Below the pieces are notes generated by a model that saw only the letters and a list, made by a program, of their open reading frames with translations, had not been told where the DNA came from and ran no database searches. This document shows, piece after piece, positions 8,591 to 17,522 of a stretch of DNA of 64,000 bases (position 1 is the stretch's first letter; each line of letters starts with the position of its first letter). The translations under genes and the position numbers were made by a program. This DNA is from an uncultured Algibacter sp. (GTDB lineage Bacteria > Bacteroidota > Bacteroidia > Flavobacteriales > Flavobacteriaceae), in the NCBI GenBank assembly GCA_947502405.1, contig CANMZT010000003.1:62001-126000 (forward strand), read 5' to 3'.

Positions 8591-9496
8591 TTATCCTTTT
8601 TTTAGAAAACTTAATACATTTAATGGAAGTCTTATTACTGTTTTTAGGCTATAATATTTATATAGCCTTAAAGCATTTGGCAGATTTATAAAGTTATATA
8701 AGAAATGTGCATGCGATTGTTTTTCGAAAAATATTTTTATTGTTTCCCTAACATCTTTCTTATTGTATCCAAACTTAGGTAGACTTTCTAAAATAGGTAT
8801 AAATTCTTCAAATTTTAATTTAGAAACGGTTTTAAAACTCGCATAACTAGCACCACCATGTCTATAATTTAACCAAGATTCGTTTGTTAAATAAATAGGG
8901 CCTTTTGTGCATGAATAAAAAGAATATAATAATGGCGCCGACAACCATCTAAACATGTCGTTATCTTTAATTTCGAGCAAATTATTTTTTTTATGAATAC
9001 ATGCTGTCATTAGAATTAACGAGCCATAATCCTCCTTGTAAACTTCCAAAGCGGCTTCTTTTGAATCCTTACGTAAGCCACATGTTCCTGTAAAATTCTT
9101 CTTTCCAAATACCAAGAAGTTTAAAAAAACATATTCTGGGTTATTGTTCTCAATAATTTCTACAACACGTTGTACCACTCCCGGATTCAATTCATCATCA
9201 TCACTTACAAACCAAACGTATTCGGTATCGGCTAAGTCTAACAAATTCACAATATTGCCTACCAATCCTAAATTTTCAGGATTAATAACATAATTGAAAA
9301 AATTATTTTCTTTTTTATATTTTACGAGAAATTCGGCAGTTTTATCACTGGAGGCATTATCAGCAACCATAACTTCTACGTGCTCGCTTAAGTTTTTATT
9401 GTTTTTAAATTCAGTATTAAAAAAACCTAATTGATTTTTTATAAACTTATACCTGTTATAGGTAGGGAGACAAATAGTTAATCTTTTTTTACTCAT
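8591..9496 (-). CDS. Glycosyltransferase family 2
   Basis: This 301-residue protein has the GT-A fold signature of family 2. The N-terminal strand is LTICLPTYNRYKF, the nucleotide-binding region has VADNASSDKT, and the metal-binding motif is FVSDDDELNPG at about residues 98-108. Enzymes of this family use nucleotide-diphospho sugars to extend lipid-linked oligosaccharides on the cytoplasmic face of the inner membrane. Its donor cannot be read from the sequence; dTDP-rhamnose, GDP-fucose and a CDP-dideoxyhexose are all made by the operon. It starts 5 bp after the stop of the preceding glycosyltransferase gene, which suggests joint translation. The family call is firm and the specificity unknown. 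Confidence 0.9.
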   Translation of the reverse strand: MSKKRLTICLPTYNRYKFIKNQLGFFNTEFKNNKNLSEHVEVMVADNASSDKTAEFLVKYKKENNFFNYVINPENLGLVGNIVNLLDLADTEYVWFVSDDDELNPGVVQRVVEIIENNNPEYVFLNFLVFGKKNFTGTCGLRKDSKEAALEVYKEDYGSLILMTACIHKKNNLLEIKDNDMFRWLSAPLLYSFYSCTKGPIYLTNESWLNYRHGGASYASFKTVSKLKFEEFIPILESLPKFGYNKKDVRETIKIFFEKQSHAHFLYNFINLPNALRLYKYYSLKTVIRLPLNVLSFLKKG

Positions 9497-9501
9497 AAGT
9501 T

Positions 9502-10635
9502 TTATGTTAAAATAACCTTCTTTAACAAGTTAATTTGATAATTTGGGTTATAATACGAATCAATTACGTTAAAGCATTCGGTTCTAATATTTTCTCTATT
9601 CTTTGATAAATCAATAAACTTTGAAATGCATATACTCAAATCTTCGGCATTTCCTTCTTCAAAAAACAACCCATTAATTGGTTCTTTTATTGCTTCAAAT
9701 TCAGGCATTTGATTTGGGAAATTATTGTGCGCAATTACAGGGCAACCATAAGACATGGCATGTATTCCTGTTAAGCCAACATTACCTGGTGATACACAGA
9801 CATTAGCATTGTAATAGAATTCTCCTATTTTATTTTCATCGTAACATGCGCCGTAAAAACAATATTGCTTATCCAAACCTTTCTTTTTAACAAGAGCTTG
9901 TAGCATTTCTTTTTCTGGTCCGTCACCTAAAAGAAACACATTTACTTTTATATCTTTTTTATGCAACAAATAATGCGCTTCTATTAATAAGTCTATCTGC
10001 TTTACAGGTGTAAGTCTTCCTGTAAAGATGATTACTGGATAATCGTTTTTAAAAACATCTTGAAATATCGATGAAGGTTGTAATGTTTCCCTTATTTTTA
10101 GTTGTGAATCGTAATCTAAAGAATTATAAATGACATGTAATTTATTTGGATTAAAACCTTCGGCTTCCATTAATTCTTTAGCATAATTTCCGTACAAGAA
10201 AATACCATTACTTAATTTAAAAAAGATGGTTTTAATAATTGCTTTTATTTTACCTTCTCTACCATACCAACCATGGCCCCATAAATAAATTTTATTTTTT
10301 AACGGAATATTGAGTAGTAAAAATATCCAGTTTGATAAAATAAATGGATCTGCGGTTAGGATATAAGTGTTATATTTTTTTTTGAATAAAACAGAGGTCA
10401 TCCCTTTTATCCAACTCACTCCAGAAAATAGTTTTATTGTTTTTAAGTAATGTATTGGGTTGGTAAATAATTTAGGGTCTATTTTTTTTATATTCCCTTC
10501 TTCAATATTTCCGAAATAGAAATCGCAGCCTAAGCTTTTTTCCATTTTCAAGAAAATATTTGCTCTATAATGAGATGGATAATTGAAGATGCATGCTATT
10601 CTTTTTGAAATAGTTTGCTCCTTTACTTTTTTCAT
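9502..10635 (-). CDS. Glycosyltransferase family 4/1 (GT-B fold)
   Basis: This 377-residue protein has the two-domain GT-B layout. The C-terminal domain starts with IIFTGRLTPVKQIDLLIEA (about residue 203), continues with VFLLGDGPEKEML, and carries the acidic donor-binding stretch PEFEAIKEPINGLFFEEG (about 315-335), an E-x7-E type motif of retaining GT4 enzymes. It probably adds one sugar to the lipid-linked repeat unit at the inner membrane. It is the first of two glycosyltransferases after the sugar-nucleotide genes. A 95-bp AT-rich gap separates it from the RfbJ-like gene upstream. Donor and acceptor cannot be deduced. Confidence 0.88.
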   Translation of the reverse strand: MKKVKEQTISKRIACIFNYPSHYRANIFLKMEKSLGCDFYFGNIEEGNIKKIDPKLFTNPIHYLKTIKLFSGVSWIKGMTSVLFKKKYNTYILTADPFILSNWIFLLLNIPLKNKIYLWGHGWYGREGKIKAIIKTIFFKLSNGIFLYGNYAKELMEAEGFNPNKLHVIYNSLDYDSQLKIRETLQPSSIFQDVFKNDYPVIIFTGRLTPVKQIDLLIEAHYLLHKKDIKVNVFLLGDGPEKEMLQALVKKKGLDKQYCFYGACYDENKIGEFYYNANVCVSPGNVGLTGIHAMSYGCPVIAHNNFPNQMPEFEAIKEPINGLFFEEGNAEDLSICISKFIDLSKNRENIRTECFNVIDSYYNPNYQINLLKKVILT

Positions 10636-10730
10636 GTTATCAATTTACCTTAAAACTCTTGCCTTACTTTATACCTAAACTCATAAACTAATTTAAGCTT
10701 TAGTAATGAGTTAGTTTTGTTCAAAAAAAA

Positions 10731-11603
10731 TTACACGCCGTTATTTAAAATTTGCTTTATACCCTTTTTAATATCATATCTTGGGTTCCATCCTATTTTC
10801 TTTAATTCTATATTATTAGCACGAGCATCCATTATTTCATTTTCTCTATCTTTTAAACCTCCAAAATTTAATAAAGTATCGCTTACTACACTATTTTTAA
10901 TGGTTTTTACAAAGGTTTTAATAGAAACACTTTCACCTGTTCCCACCTCATATTCAACATAATTATTTTTAGCAGAATTAAAATTACTCAACACAACTTT
11001 ATAAGCTTCTACAACATCTTCTACGTGTATAAAGTCTCTTTTTTGCTCACCAGATGTTAAATCTATTGTTTTAACGTTATTAATTATATCGGTAAATATT
11101 TTAGTGGTAAACTTTAATGGAGAATCGTTTGAGCCGTACATATGAAACAATTTCATATTAACCAGTTTACAGTCTCCTTGAATTAATTTAAGCCATTCTA
11201 ACGCGTTTTTCTTTGAAAGTGTATACTGTGATAGATAATTTTGTTTTATCTCTTTAGAATTGAAAAAAGTATCGGTGTTAAAAAATAAAGATACGCCATT
11301 ACTATTTGCTAATTCATACAGTCTTATTGGCAATAAAACATTTGTATTAATCAAATTTTCAACAGATTTATCCACTCTGTAAACTGTAGCTGTATGTATA
11401 ACCGCGTAGATACTGTTTTCATTAAACAACTTGAGAATACCATCTTCAGTAGACTGAACAAGTTGATAATTAAAGCTTTTAATCCTGTTTATGTTTTTTA
11501 CATTTCTTACAAGTCCAACTATATCATATTCTACAGAAAGTCTTTTAGCCAAATGACTTCCTAAAAACCCATTAATACCAGTAATAAAAATTTTTTTTTT
11601 CAA
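10731..11603 (-). CDS. rfbJ: CDP-abequose synthase-like 4-reductase (extended SDR)
   Basis: This 290-residue extended short-chain dehydrogenase has the Rossmann motif GINGFLG (residues 9-15) and the catalytic Tyr127-x3-Lys131 (YTLSK). Several blocks recall Salmonella RfbJ (CDP-abequose synthase): FFNTDTFF, VNMKLFHMYG, SGEQKRDFIHVEDVVEAY, YEVGTGESVSIKTF and a closing GWNP.YD.KKGI. The expected reaction is NADPH reduction of the 4-keto group of CDP-3,6-dideoxy-hexulose, giving CDP-abequose. Paratose synthases (RfbS) and AscF are related, so the C4 stereochemistry, abequose versus paratose or ascarylose, needs a tree or an assay. It follows rfbH by 4 bp and completes the CDP-dideoxyhexose set. 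The pathway is sure; the exact product is less so. Confidence 0.8.
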   Translation of the reverse strand: MKKKIFITGINGFLGSHLAKRLSVEYDIVGLVRNVKNINRIKSFNYQLVQSTEDGILKLFNENSIYAVIHTATVYRVDKSVENLINTNVLLPIRLYELANSNGVSLFFNTDTFFNSKEIKQNYLSQYTLSKKNALEWLKLIQGDCKLVNMKLFHMYGSNDSPLKFTTKIFTDIINNVKTIDLTSGEQKRDFIHVEDVVEAYKVVLSNFNSAKNNYVEYEVGTGESVSIKTFVKTIKNSVVSDTLLNFGGLKDRENEIMDARANNIELKKIGWNPRYDIKKGIKQILNNGV

Positions 11604-11607
11604 AAAG

Positions 11608-12933
11608 CTAAAAGTTTAATCCGAAAAACTCTTCTAGTTTCTCACATACAAATTCCAAATGCTCTTCTGTCAATGCTGGTTGAACACCAATCCAAAAAGT
11701 GTCATTCATAGTTTTATCTGTATGTGTAAGCTCTCCAACAACTCTATATTCAACATCTTTGAAATATGGTTGTTTTAATAAATTCCCTGCAAACAATAAC
11801 CTGGAGCCAATTTTATGGCTATCTAAAAATCGTGTAACTTCAACTCTTTCTACACCGCAACTATCTTTTAATGTTATTGGAAAACCAAACCATGAAGGGT
11901 TGCTATTGGGAGTCGGAATAGGTAATTGTAAATAATCGGTTAAAGTCTGTAAGCGGTTAAATAAATATGTATAATTACTTCTTCTTTTTTCGATAAAACT
12001 TTCAACTTTATCCAATTGAGCTAAACCACAAGCTGCTTGCATATCTGATATTTTTAAATTATATCCCATATGCGAGTAAACATATTTATGGTCGTAGCCA
12101 TAAGGCAAGTCTCCATGTTTTTGTTCAAATCTGCATCCACAAGTATTGTCACATCCAGGAGGACAATAGCAATCTCTTCCCCAATCTCTAAAAGACTCTG
12201 CAATTACTTTAAGTTCTGGATCGTTCATAAATACAGCCCCACCTTCACCCATGGTCATATGGTGTGCTGGGTAAAAGCTTAAAGTTCCAATATCTCCAAA
12301 AGTTCCAACTTTTTTCCCATCATACTCTGCTCCAAGTGCATCGCATGTGTCTTCAACTAACCATAAGTTATACTTTTTGCATAATTCTACTACTTTTCCA
12401 AGGTTAAATGGATTTCCCAAAGCATGTGCTAACATAATGGCCTTCGTTTTTGGGGTTATAGCAGCTTCAATTAAATCAGCATTAACATTATGTGTTTCAA
12501 TATCCACATCCACAAAAACAGGAATAGCTCCAAATTGTGCTATAGGGTTTACCGTAGTAGGAAAACCGGCAGCAACACCAATAACTTCATCTCCTTTTTT
12601 AATTGCTCTATCTCCTAATTTTGGAGATGTAAGAGTGCTAAAAGCCACTAAATTTGCAGATGATCCTGAATTTACCGACAAGCAGTGATTAACACCTATA
12701 AACGCCGCTAATTTTTTTTCAAACTCTTTATTAAACCTACCTGTGGTCAACCATCCATCTAAAGATGCATCTACCATATTTTGCAATTCTTCTTTTCCTA
12801 ATAGTTTTCCTGAAGGCGGTATTACAGTTTCGTCGGGTACAAAACTTGTTGGTTTATATAATTCTTCCGCATATTTAGCTACTAAATTTGAGATTTCACC
12901 TCTTATATTATCTAACTTTTGTTTTGTATCCAT
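11608..12933 (-). CDS. rfbH: CDP-4-keto-6-deoxy-D-glucose 3-dehydrase (E1)
   Basis: This 441-residue PLP-dependent enzyme removes the C3 hydroxyl from CDP-4-keto-6-deoxyglucose together with the reductase encoded just upstream. It has the aminotransferase fold, but the usual PLP lysine is replaced by His in SFYPAHHMTMGEGG (His224/225), which is the hallmark of 3-dehydrases. The [2Fe-2S] ligands of E1 follow the known spacing C-x57-C-x1-C-x7-C exactly: Cys197, Cys255, Cys257 and Cys265. Length matches DdhC/RfbH (about 437). The gene sits 2 bp after rfbG and 4 bp before the RfbJ-like gene. Conservation of His and all four Cys indicates an active enzyme. Confidence 0.95.
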   Translation of the reverse strand: MDTKQKLDNIRGEISNLVAKYAEELYKPTSFVPDETVIPPSGKLLGKEELQNMVDASLDGWLTTGRFNKEFEKKLAAFIGVNHCLSVNSGSSANLVAFSTLTSPKLGDRAIKKGDEVIGVAAGFPTTVNPIAQFGAIPVFVDVDIETHNVNADLIEAAITPKTKAIMLAHALGNPFNLGKVVELCKKYNLWLVEDTCDALGAEYDGKKVGTFGDIGTLSFYPAHHMTMGEGGAVFMNDPELKVIAESFRDWGRDCYCPPGCDNTCGCRFEQKHGDLPYGYDHKYVYSHMGYNLKISDMQAACGLAQLDKVESFIEKRRSNYTYLFNRLQTLTDYLQLPIPTPNSNPSWFGFPITLKDSCGVERVEVTRFLDSHKIGSRLLFAGNLLKQPYFKDVEYRVVGELTHTDKTMNDTFWIGVQPALTEEHLEFVCEKLEEFFGLNF

Positions 12934-12935
12934 TC

Positions 12936-14000
12936 TTATTTTTGGTATTTATTAATCTCTTTTAAGCAAATTATTTTTATATCAGCACCATCTAGATAAT
13001 TTTTATGCCAATTTATAATCATATTTAATGTTTCTTCTAAGTTCCATTTCGGCTGCCACTTTAATTCGTTTGCAGCTTTTGAGCAGTCTAATTTTAAAAA
13101 TCCTGCTTCGTGCGGGTTATTGTTAGTATCTAACTCCCAACTTGCACCATTACCCCAATTAGGAACCATTTTATCTAAGATCCAACTTACAGGTTTGCAG
13201 CCTTCATCTTTAGGCCCAAAATTCCAAGAGCCTGCAAACTTATCACCATCAGTGTACAAATGTTCTGCTAATACAAGATAACCAGAAAGCGGTTCTAGAA
13301 CATGCTGCCAAGGTCTAGTTGATAACGGATTTCGAATCACAACAGGATTGGATTTTTCAAATGCTCTTAAAATGTCAGGGATTAATCGGTCTTCCGCCCA
13401 ATCCCCTCCTCCGATTACATTTCCCGCTCTTGCAGAAGCAATTGACGCTGTATCGTCAGTGTGAAAAAACGAGCGTCTGTAAGCAGAGGTAACTAACTCT
13501 GCACAACCCTTACTGCTACTGTATGGATCGTGACCGCCCATAGGTTCGTTTTCACGATATCCCCAGTGCCACTCCCTATTTTCATAACATTTATCTGTTG
13601 TAACTGATACAATAGCTTTTAAATTTGGACATTTTCTGGCAGCCTCTAAAACATTTACGGTACCCATAACATTTGTTGAATATGTTTCAACAGGTTCTGT
13701 ATAAGATAATCTAACTAAAGGCTGGGCAGCCATATGTATTATAATGTCTGGACTGAAAACATTTATGCTCTTAGTAATCTTTTCCAAATCCCGAATGTCT
13801 CCAATCTCTGATTCCATTTGGTCTGCCACCTTTGCTTCTAAAAACAAGGCTGGAGAAGTGTTTGGCTCTAATGAATAGCCTTTTAAAACAGCCCCCATAG
13901 ATTGCAACCATAAGGACAACCAACTACCTTTAAAACCAGTATGTCCTGTTAAGTATACTTTTTTATTTTTCCAAAAATGAGAATTTACTTTTGAATTCAT
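12936..14000 (-). CDS. rfbG: CDP-glucose 4,6-dehydratase
   Basis: This extended SDR of 354 residues converts CDP-glucose to CDP-4-keto-6-deoxyglucose. It has the characteristic GHTGFKGSWLSLWL nucleotide-binding motif (Gly19 onward), SVTTDKCYEN, and the Tyr-x3-Lys pair in DPYSSSKG. The frame is open six codons further upstream (to 14018), but I chose the ATG at 13998-14000. It gives MNSKVNSHFW directly before the fold, as in known RfbG proteins, and makes the classic ATGA overlap with the rfbF stop. Tight overlap with rfbF and a 2-bp gap to rfbH mark a coupled pathway operon. Confidence 0.93.
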   Translation of the reverse strand: MNSKVNSHFWKNKKVYLTGHTGFKGSWLSLWLQSMGAVLKGYSLEPNTSPALFLEAKVADQMESEIGDIRDLEKITKSINVFSPDIIIHMAAQPLVRLSYTEPVETYSTNVMGTVNVLEAARKCPNLKAIVSVTTDKCYENREWHWGYRENEPMGGHDPYSSSKGCAELVTSAYRRSFFHTDDTASIASARAGNVIGGGDWAEDRLIPDILRAFEKSNPVVIRNPLSTRPWQHVLEPLSGYLVLAEHLYTDGDKFAGSWNFGPKDEGCKPVSWILDKMVPNWGNGASWELDTNNNPHEAGFLKLDCSKAANELKWQPKWNLEETLNMIINWHKNYLDGADIKIICLKEINKYQK

Positions 14001-14773
14001 CTCTTCCATAATTTCCAAGGTGCATTTTTAGATGACCATAATTTTTCTAAATACATTTTATCTCTAAGAGTATCCATAGGTTGCCAAAAGCCTGTGTGCT
14101 TAAAAGCCATAAGTTGATTATCTCCAGCAAGCCCTTTTAATGGATCTTGCTCCCAAATAGTCGAATCACCCTCTATTCTATCTATCACTTTCGGAGATAA
14201 TACAAAATAGCCCCCATTAATTAAGGCACCATCTCCTTTTGGTTTTTCCTCAAATTTTATTACCGTATCATCGACAATGTTTAAAGCTCCAAATCGACCA
14301 GGAGGATATGTAGCTGTTAAAGTAGCCTCTTTTCCATGAGCTTCATGAAAATTCAATAATTCTTGAATATTTATATCTGCAACACCATCTCCATAAGTAA
14401 AACAGAAAGATTCTTCATCTTTTATATAGGGCAATACTCTTTTGAGCCTTCCTCCTGTCATAGAATTATCTCCAGTATCTACCAACGTAACTGTCCAAGG
14501 CTCTGCTCTTTTTTCATGTACAACCATTTTGTTCTCTTTCATATTGAAAGTGATATCAGATTGATGTTTGAAATAATTAGCAAAATATTCTTTAATAACA
14601 TAGCCTTTATATCCGCAACAAATTATAAAGTCATTAATTCCGTAATGCGAATAAGTCTTCATAATATGCCATAAAATAGGTTTCCCCCCTATTTCAACCA
14701 TAGGTTTTGGTTTTGAAACTGTTTCTTCACTTAATCTAGTACCTAAGCCTCCTGCTAATATTACTGCTTTCAT
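13997..14773 (-). CDS. rfbF: Glucose-1-phosphate cytidylyltransferase
   Basis: This 258-residue enzyme makes CDP-glucose from CTP and glucose-1-phosphate, the first step of CDP-3,6-dideoxyhexose synthesis. The nucleotidyltransferase signature is MKAVILAGGLGTRLSEET with PKPMVEIGGKPILWHIM after it, and FCFTYGDGVAD holds the metal-binding Asp. The start is placed at the ATG at 14771-14773, which begins directly with MKAVILAGG and gives the usual length of about 257. The frame extends seven codons further up, but that would add a stretch not seen in the family. The stop overlaps the start of rfbG. Confidence 0.94.
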   Translation of the reverse strand: MKAVILAGGLGTRLSEETVSKPKPMVEIGGKPILWHIMKTYSHYGINDFIICCGYKGYVIKEYFANYFKHQSDITFNMKENKMVVHEKRAEPWTVTLVDTGDNSMTGGRLKRVLPYIKDEESFCFTYGDGVADINIQELLNFHEAHGKEATLTATYPPGRFGALNIVDDTVIKFEEKPKGDGALINGGYFVLSPKVIDRIEGDSTIWEQDPLKGLAGDNQLMAFKHTGFWQPMDTLRDKMYLEKLWSSKNAPWKLWKR

Positions 14774-14781
14774 ATAGTTTT

Positions 14782-15771
14782 TTAGTTTGTGCAAATAAAC
14801 GCGTCCGAATAGAACTGCTCTTCTGGTAATGAATTCTCTATAAATAACTTTTTTGCTGATTCAATCATTTGATTAGACCCACATGCGTAAACTTGAGTAT
14901 CTGATAAATTAATATCTTTTTTTAAAACAACGTCTTGAACGTATCCATGATCCTTTTCCCAATCTTTAGTTGGTCTTGATAAAACCGGAAAAAAGTTTAA
15001 ATTTATATTTCTAATTTCTTTTGGTTCCCAAAAGAAATCTTCTTTGTGTCGCGCTCCTACGAAAAGCCAAAATACTTTATTGGTGAAATCTTGATTAGAG
15101 TCTTCTAATTGCTCTAAAATAGCTTTTACTGGCGCCAAACCTGTTCCTGTTGCTAAAAATATAATGTTTCTTTTTTTTGATTCTCTTAGAAAAAAAGTTC
15201 CTAATGGGCCTTCCATTCTTAATAAATCATTTGGTTTTGCTTCTTCAAACCAATAGTTACTCATTAATCCGTTTTCATATTTCTTTATATAAAACTCTAA
15301 TTTAGAATTATCTCTAGATTTATTTGCAATTGAATAACTCCTTTTGATATTTCCTTTCATGAGATTTACATATTGTCCGGAAATAAATTTAAAATTTGTA
15401 GTGGGTGGAAATCTTAAAACAACTTTAATTATGTCTTTAGCCACTTTCTCTATAGCATTTATTTTACTAGGAACAATTCTTTTTTCATGAAGCAAGATGT
15501 CTCCTAAATCTTCAATATCCAATACTAAATTAGATACTGGTTTTGCATTACATGATAGTACAAATTTTTGCTCTTTTTCTTCATTTGATAATACTAATTC
15601 TTTTTGAGCATCAACAGTACTGCCTTCTAATACTTTAACCAAACAGCTTCTACAACGTGCCGTTAAGCAACTATGTTCTAACACTATTCCTTGCTTTTTT
15701 GCAGCTTCAAAAATTGTGGTATTCGAATCACAAGAAAAACTTTTATTATTTTTTAATTTTATATCAAACAT
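14782..15771 (-). CDS. ascD: CDP-6-deoxy-delta-3,4-glucoseen reductase (E3), 2Fe-2S/FAD
   Basis: This 329-residue flavoprotein passes electrons from NAD(P)H to the 3-dehydrase E1. The N-terminal plant-type ferredoxin domain has Cys35-x4-Cys40-x2-Cys43 and Cys74. The FAD domain has RSYSIAN (about 139-145), and the NAD domain has LATGTGLAPVKAILEQL and ACGSNQMI. Length and order match AscD/DdhD (called rfbI in Salmonella). It is the first gene of the CDP pathway block and is followed by rfbF, rfbG, rfbH and the RfbJ-like gene, exactly the enzymes needed for a 3,6-dideoxyhexose. The product is a cytosolic enzyme. Confidence 0.92.
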   Translation of the reverse strand: MFDIKLKNNKSFSCDSNTTIFEAAKKQGIVLEHSCLTARCRSCLVKVLEGSTVDAQKELVLSNEEKEQKFVLSCNAKPVSNLVLDIEDLGDILLHEKRIVPSKINAIEKVAKDIIKVVLRFPPTTNFKFISGQYVNLMKGNIKRSYSIANKSRDNSKLEFYIKKYENGLMSNYWFEEAKPNDLLRMEGPLGTFFLRESKKRNIIFLATGTGLAPVKAILEQLEDSNQDFTNKVFWLFVGARHKEDFFWEPKEIRNINLNFFPVLSRPTKDWEKDHGYVQDVVLKKDINLSDTQVYACGSNQMIESAKKLFIENSLPEEQFYSDAFICTN

Positions 15772-15807
15772 AATTGCTACTTCAATTATCCTTTTTCTAT
15801 CAAAATT

Positions 15808-16458
15808 TTAGTCCGCTAATTCTTCAATAATCAAACTAGTGGGAACTACATAAACATCACAAAAATCTTTAGTTTTTGCTTCCCAAGCAATAGTTTTTCC
15901 TAAACCACTTGTTGGTCCAAAAATAATTTTCACTTTATCGGCATCAAGTTCACTAATAAGTGTACATTTATACCAGCCATTATCTAAAGGAGTAATAGTT
16001 GCTTGTCCTTCAATAAAATCACCTGTACTTTTATTATCTTTTACTAACCCATTCTTTAAATCAAATACAGCATCTATACGATGAGGATATTCTCCAATAG
16101 CTCTTAATCCAAATAAATGGTTAATATCACCTTTTTTGGCATTAATAGTTATTCTATATTTGGATCCATAAATAATAGGTATTTCATTAACAACCGCATA
16201 TGCAGTTTCATCAATACTAGTTCTAGTAACTCTATATGCATCTAGCCTTTCTTTACTAGAGGTATTCTCTTCAAAAGACAATCTAACAAATGACCATAAA
16301 TTATGACTGGGAAGAACTAACTTGTTTAATACTGTTGGTTCTTTGTCCACTTTAGACTTATTTATTGTTTCTAAATTTTCCGATCCAACGTTTTCTTTAT
16401 TTCCATCTTTACAAGAAAAACTTATAAGAAATAATAGGATTAAGGCTAACTTTTTCAT
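15808..16458 (-). CDS. Small lipoprotein with beta-sandwich-like domain, unknown function
   Basis: This 216-residue protein starts with a lipoprotein signal (lipobox ISFSC, Cys16) followed by a charged linker to about residue 45. The rest resembles a carbohydrate-binding type beta-sandwich: alternating strands, YRITINAKKG, and NGWYKCTLISE near residue 170, a pattern also seen in phage tail or spike binding domains. No catalytic residues are recognised. It lies between fcl (6 bp) and the CDP pathway genes, so it is co-transcribed with nucleotide-sugar enzymes although it is exported. It may bind the surface polysaccharide or be a cargo gene of the locus. I do not recognise the family. Confidence 0.6.
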   Translation of the reverse strand: MKKLALILLFLISFSCKDGNKENVGSENLETINKSKVDKEPTVLNKLVLPSHNLWSFVRLSFEENTSSKERLDAYRVTRTSIDETAYAVVNEIPIIYGSKYRITINAKKGDINHLFGLRAIGEYPHRIDAVFDLKNGLVKDNKSTGDFIEGQATITPLDNGWYKCTLISELDADKVKIIFGPTSGLGKTIAWEAKTKDFCDVYVVPTSLIIEELAD

Positions 16459-16463
16459 GTTTA

Positions 16464-17516
16464 TTATTTTTTATTGTTTAAGTACCATTTATACATTTTG
16501 TTTAAGCCATCCTCCAACTCTATCTTATGTTTCCAACCTAATCCATTCAACTTAGATACATCCGTTAATTTACGTATAGTCCCATCTGGTTTATCTGTAT
16601 TGAATACCAAATCACCTTTAAAACCTATGATATTTTTGATGGTTTCTGCCAACTCTTTTATCGAAACATCTTTACCAGTACCTATATTGATGTGTGTGTT
16701 TCTAATCTCTTTATCACCTTTATTATAGGTGTCTGAAAAATCTCGATTTTCCATTATAAAAACGCAAGCATCAGCCATATCCTTACTCCATAAAAATTCG
16801 CGTTTTGGTTTTCCAGAACCCCAAATCTCAACTTCTTTTGAAGACACTCCAAAACTTTTTAAATACCTCTTTGCCTCTTTAATATTGTTCACACCAAAAT
16901 CTTTAACTACAGCACCTTCTTGACCTTCAGACAATAATTTAGCTAAATGAATTTTTCTAATTAGAGCTGGCAATACATGTGATTTTTCTAAATCAAAATT
17001 ATCGTTAGGACCATATAAATTAGTCGGCATTACCGAAATGAAGTTTGTGTTATATTGTAGATTATAACTCTCACACATTTTGATACCTGCAATTTTAGCA
17101 ATGGCATAAGGCTCATTGGTGTATTCTAAAGTATCAGTTAACAAGCTATCCTCTTTCATAGGTTGTGATGCGTTTTTCGGGTAAATACAAGTGCTTCCTA
17201 AAAACAACAGCTTTTTTACTTTATTCAAATAACTTTGATGAATCACATTATTTTGAATCATCATATTTTCATAAATAAAATCGGCTCTGTAAACATTATT
17301 AGCTATAATACCACCAACTTTAGCTGCTGCAAGAAAAACATATTCTGGTTTTTCAGTGCTAAAAAAATGAGCAACATCTGTTTGGTTTGCTAAATCGAGT
17401 TCTTTGTGTGTTCGTGTAACAATATTAGTATACCCTTTACTTTTTAGGTTTTCTAAAATGGCACTTCCTACTAAACCTCTATGTCCAGCAACGTAAATTT
17501 TGGCATGTTTATCCAT
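16464..17516 (-). CDS. fcl: GDP-L-fucose synthase
   Basis: This 350-residue extended SDR performs epimerisation and reduction of GDP-4-keto-6-deoxymannose to GDP-L-fucose. Motifs seen are [12 protein letters not shown] at the N-terminus, AAAKVGGI, the GSTCIYP block with the catalytic Ser/Cys, and [10 protein letters not shown] with the Tyr-x3-Lys pair. The chain carries a longer insertion around residues 195-225 ([12 protein letters not shown]) than Escherichia coli WcaG, as is common in Bacteroidetes versions. It follows gmd by 6 bp, so both GDP-fucose enzymes are encoded together. Enzymes making GDP-mannose are not in the window. Confidence 0.94.
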   Translation of the reverse strand: MDKHAKIYVAGHRGLVGSAILENLKSKGYTNIVTRTHKELDLANQTDVAHFFSTEKPEYVFLAAAKVGGIIANNVYRADFIYENMMIQNNVIHQSYLNKVKKLLFLGSTCIYPKNASQPMKEDSLLTDTLEYTNEPYAIAKIAGIKMCESYNLQYNTNFISVMPTNLYGPNDNFDLEKSHVLPALIRKIHLAKLLSEGQEGAVVKDFGVNNIKEAKRYLKSFGVSSKEVEIWGSGKPKREFLWSKDMADACVFIMENRDFSDTYNKGDKEIRNTHINIGTGKDVSIKELAETIKNIIGFKGDLVFNTDKPDGTIRKLTDVSKLNGLGWKHKIELEDGLNKMYKWYLNNKK

Positions 17517-17522
17517 GAAATC

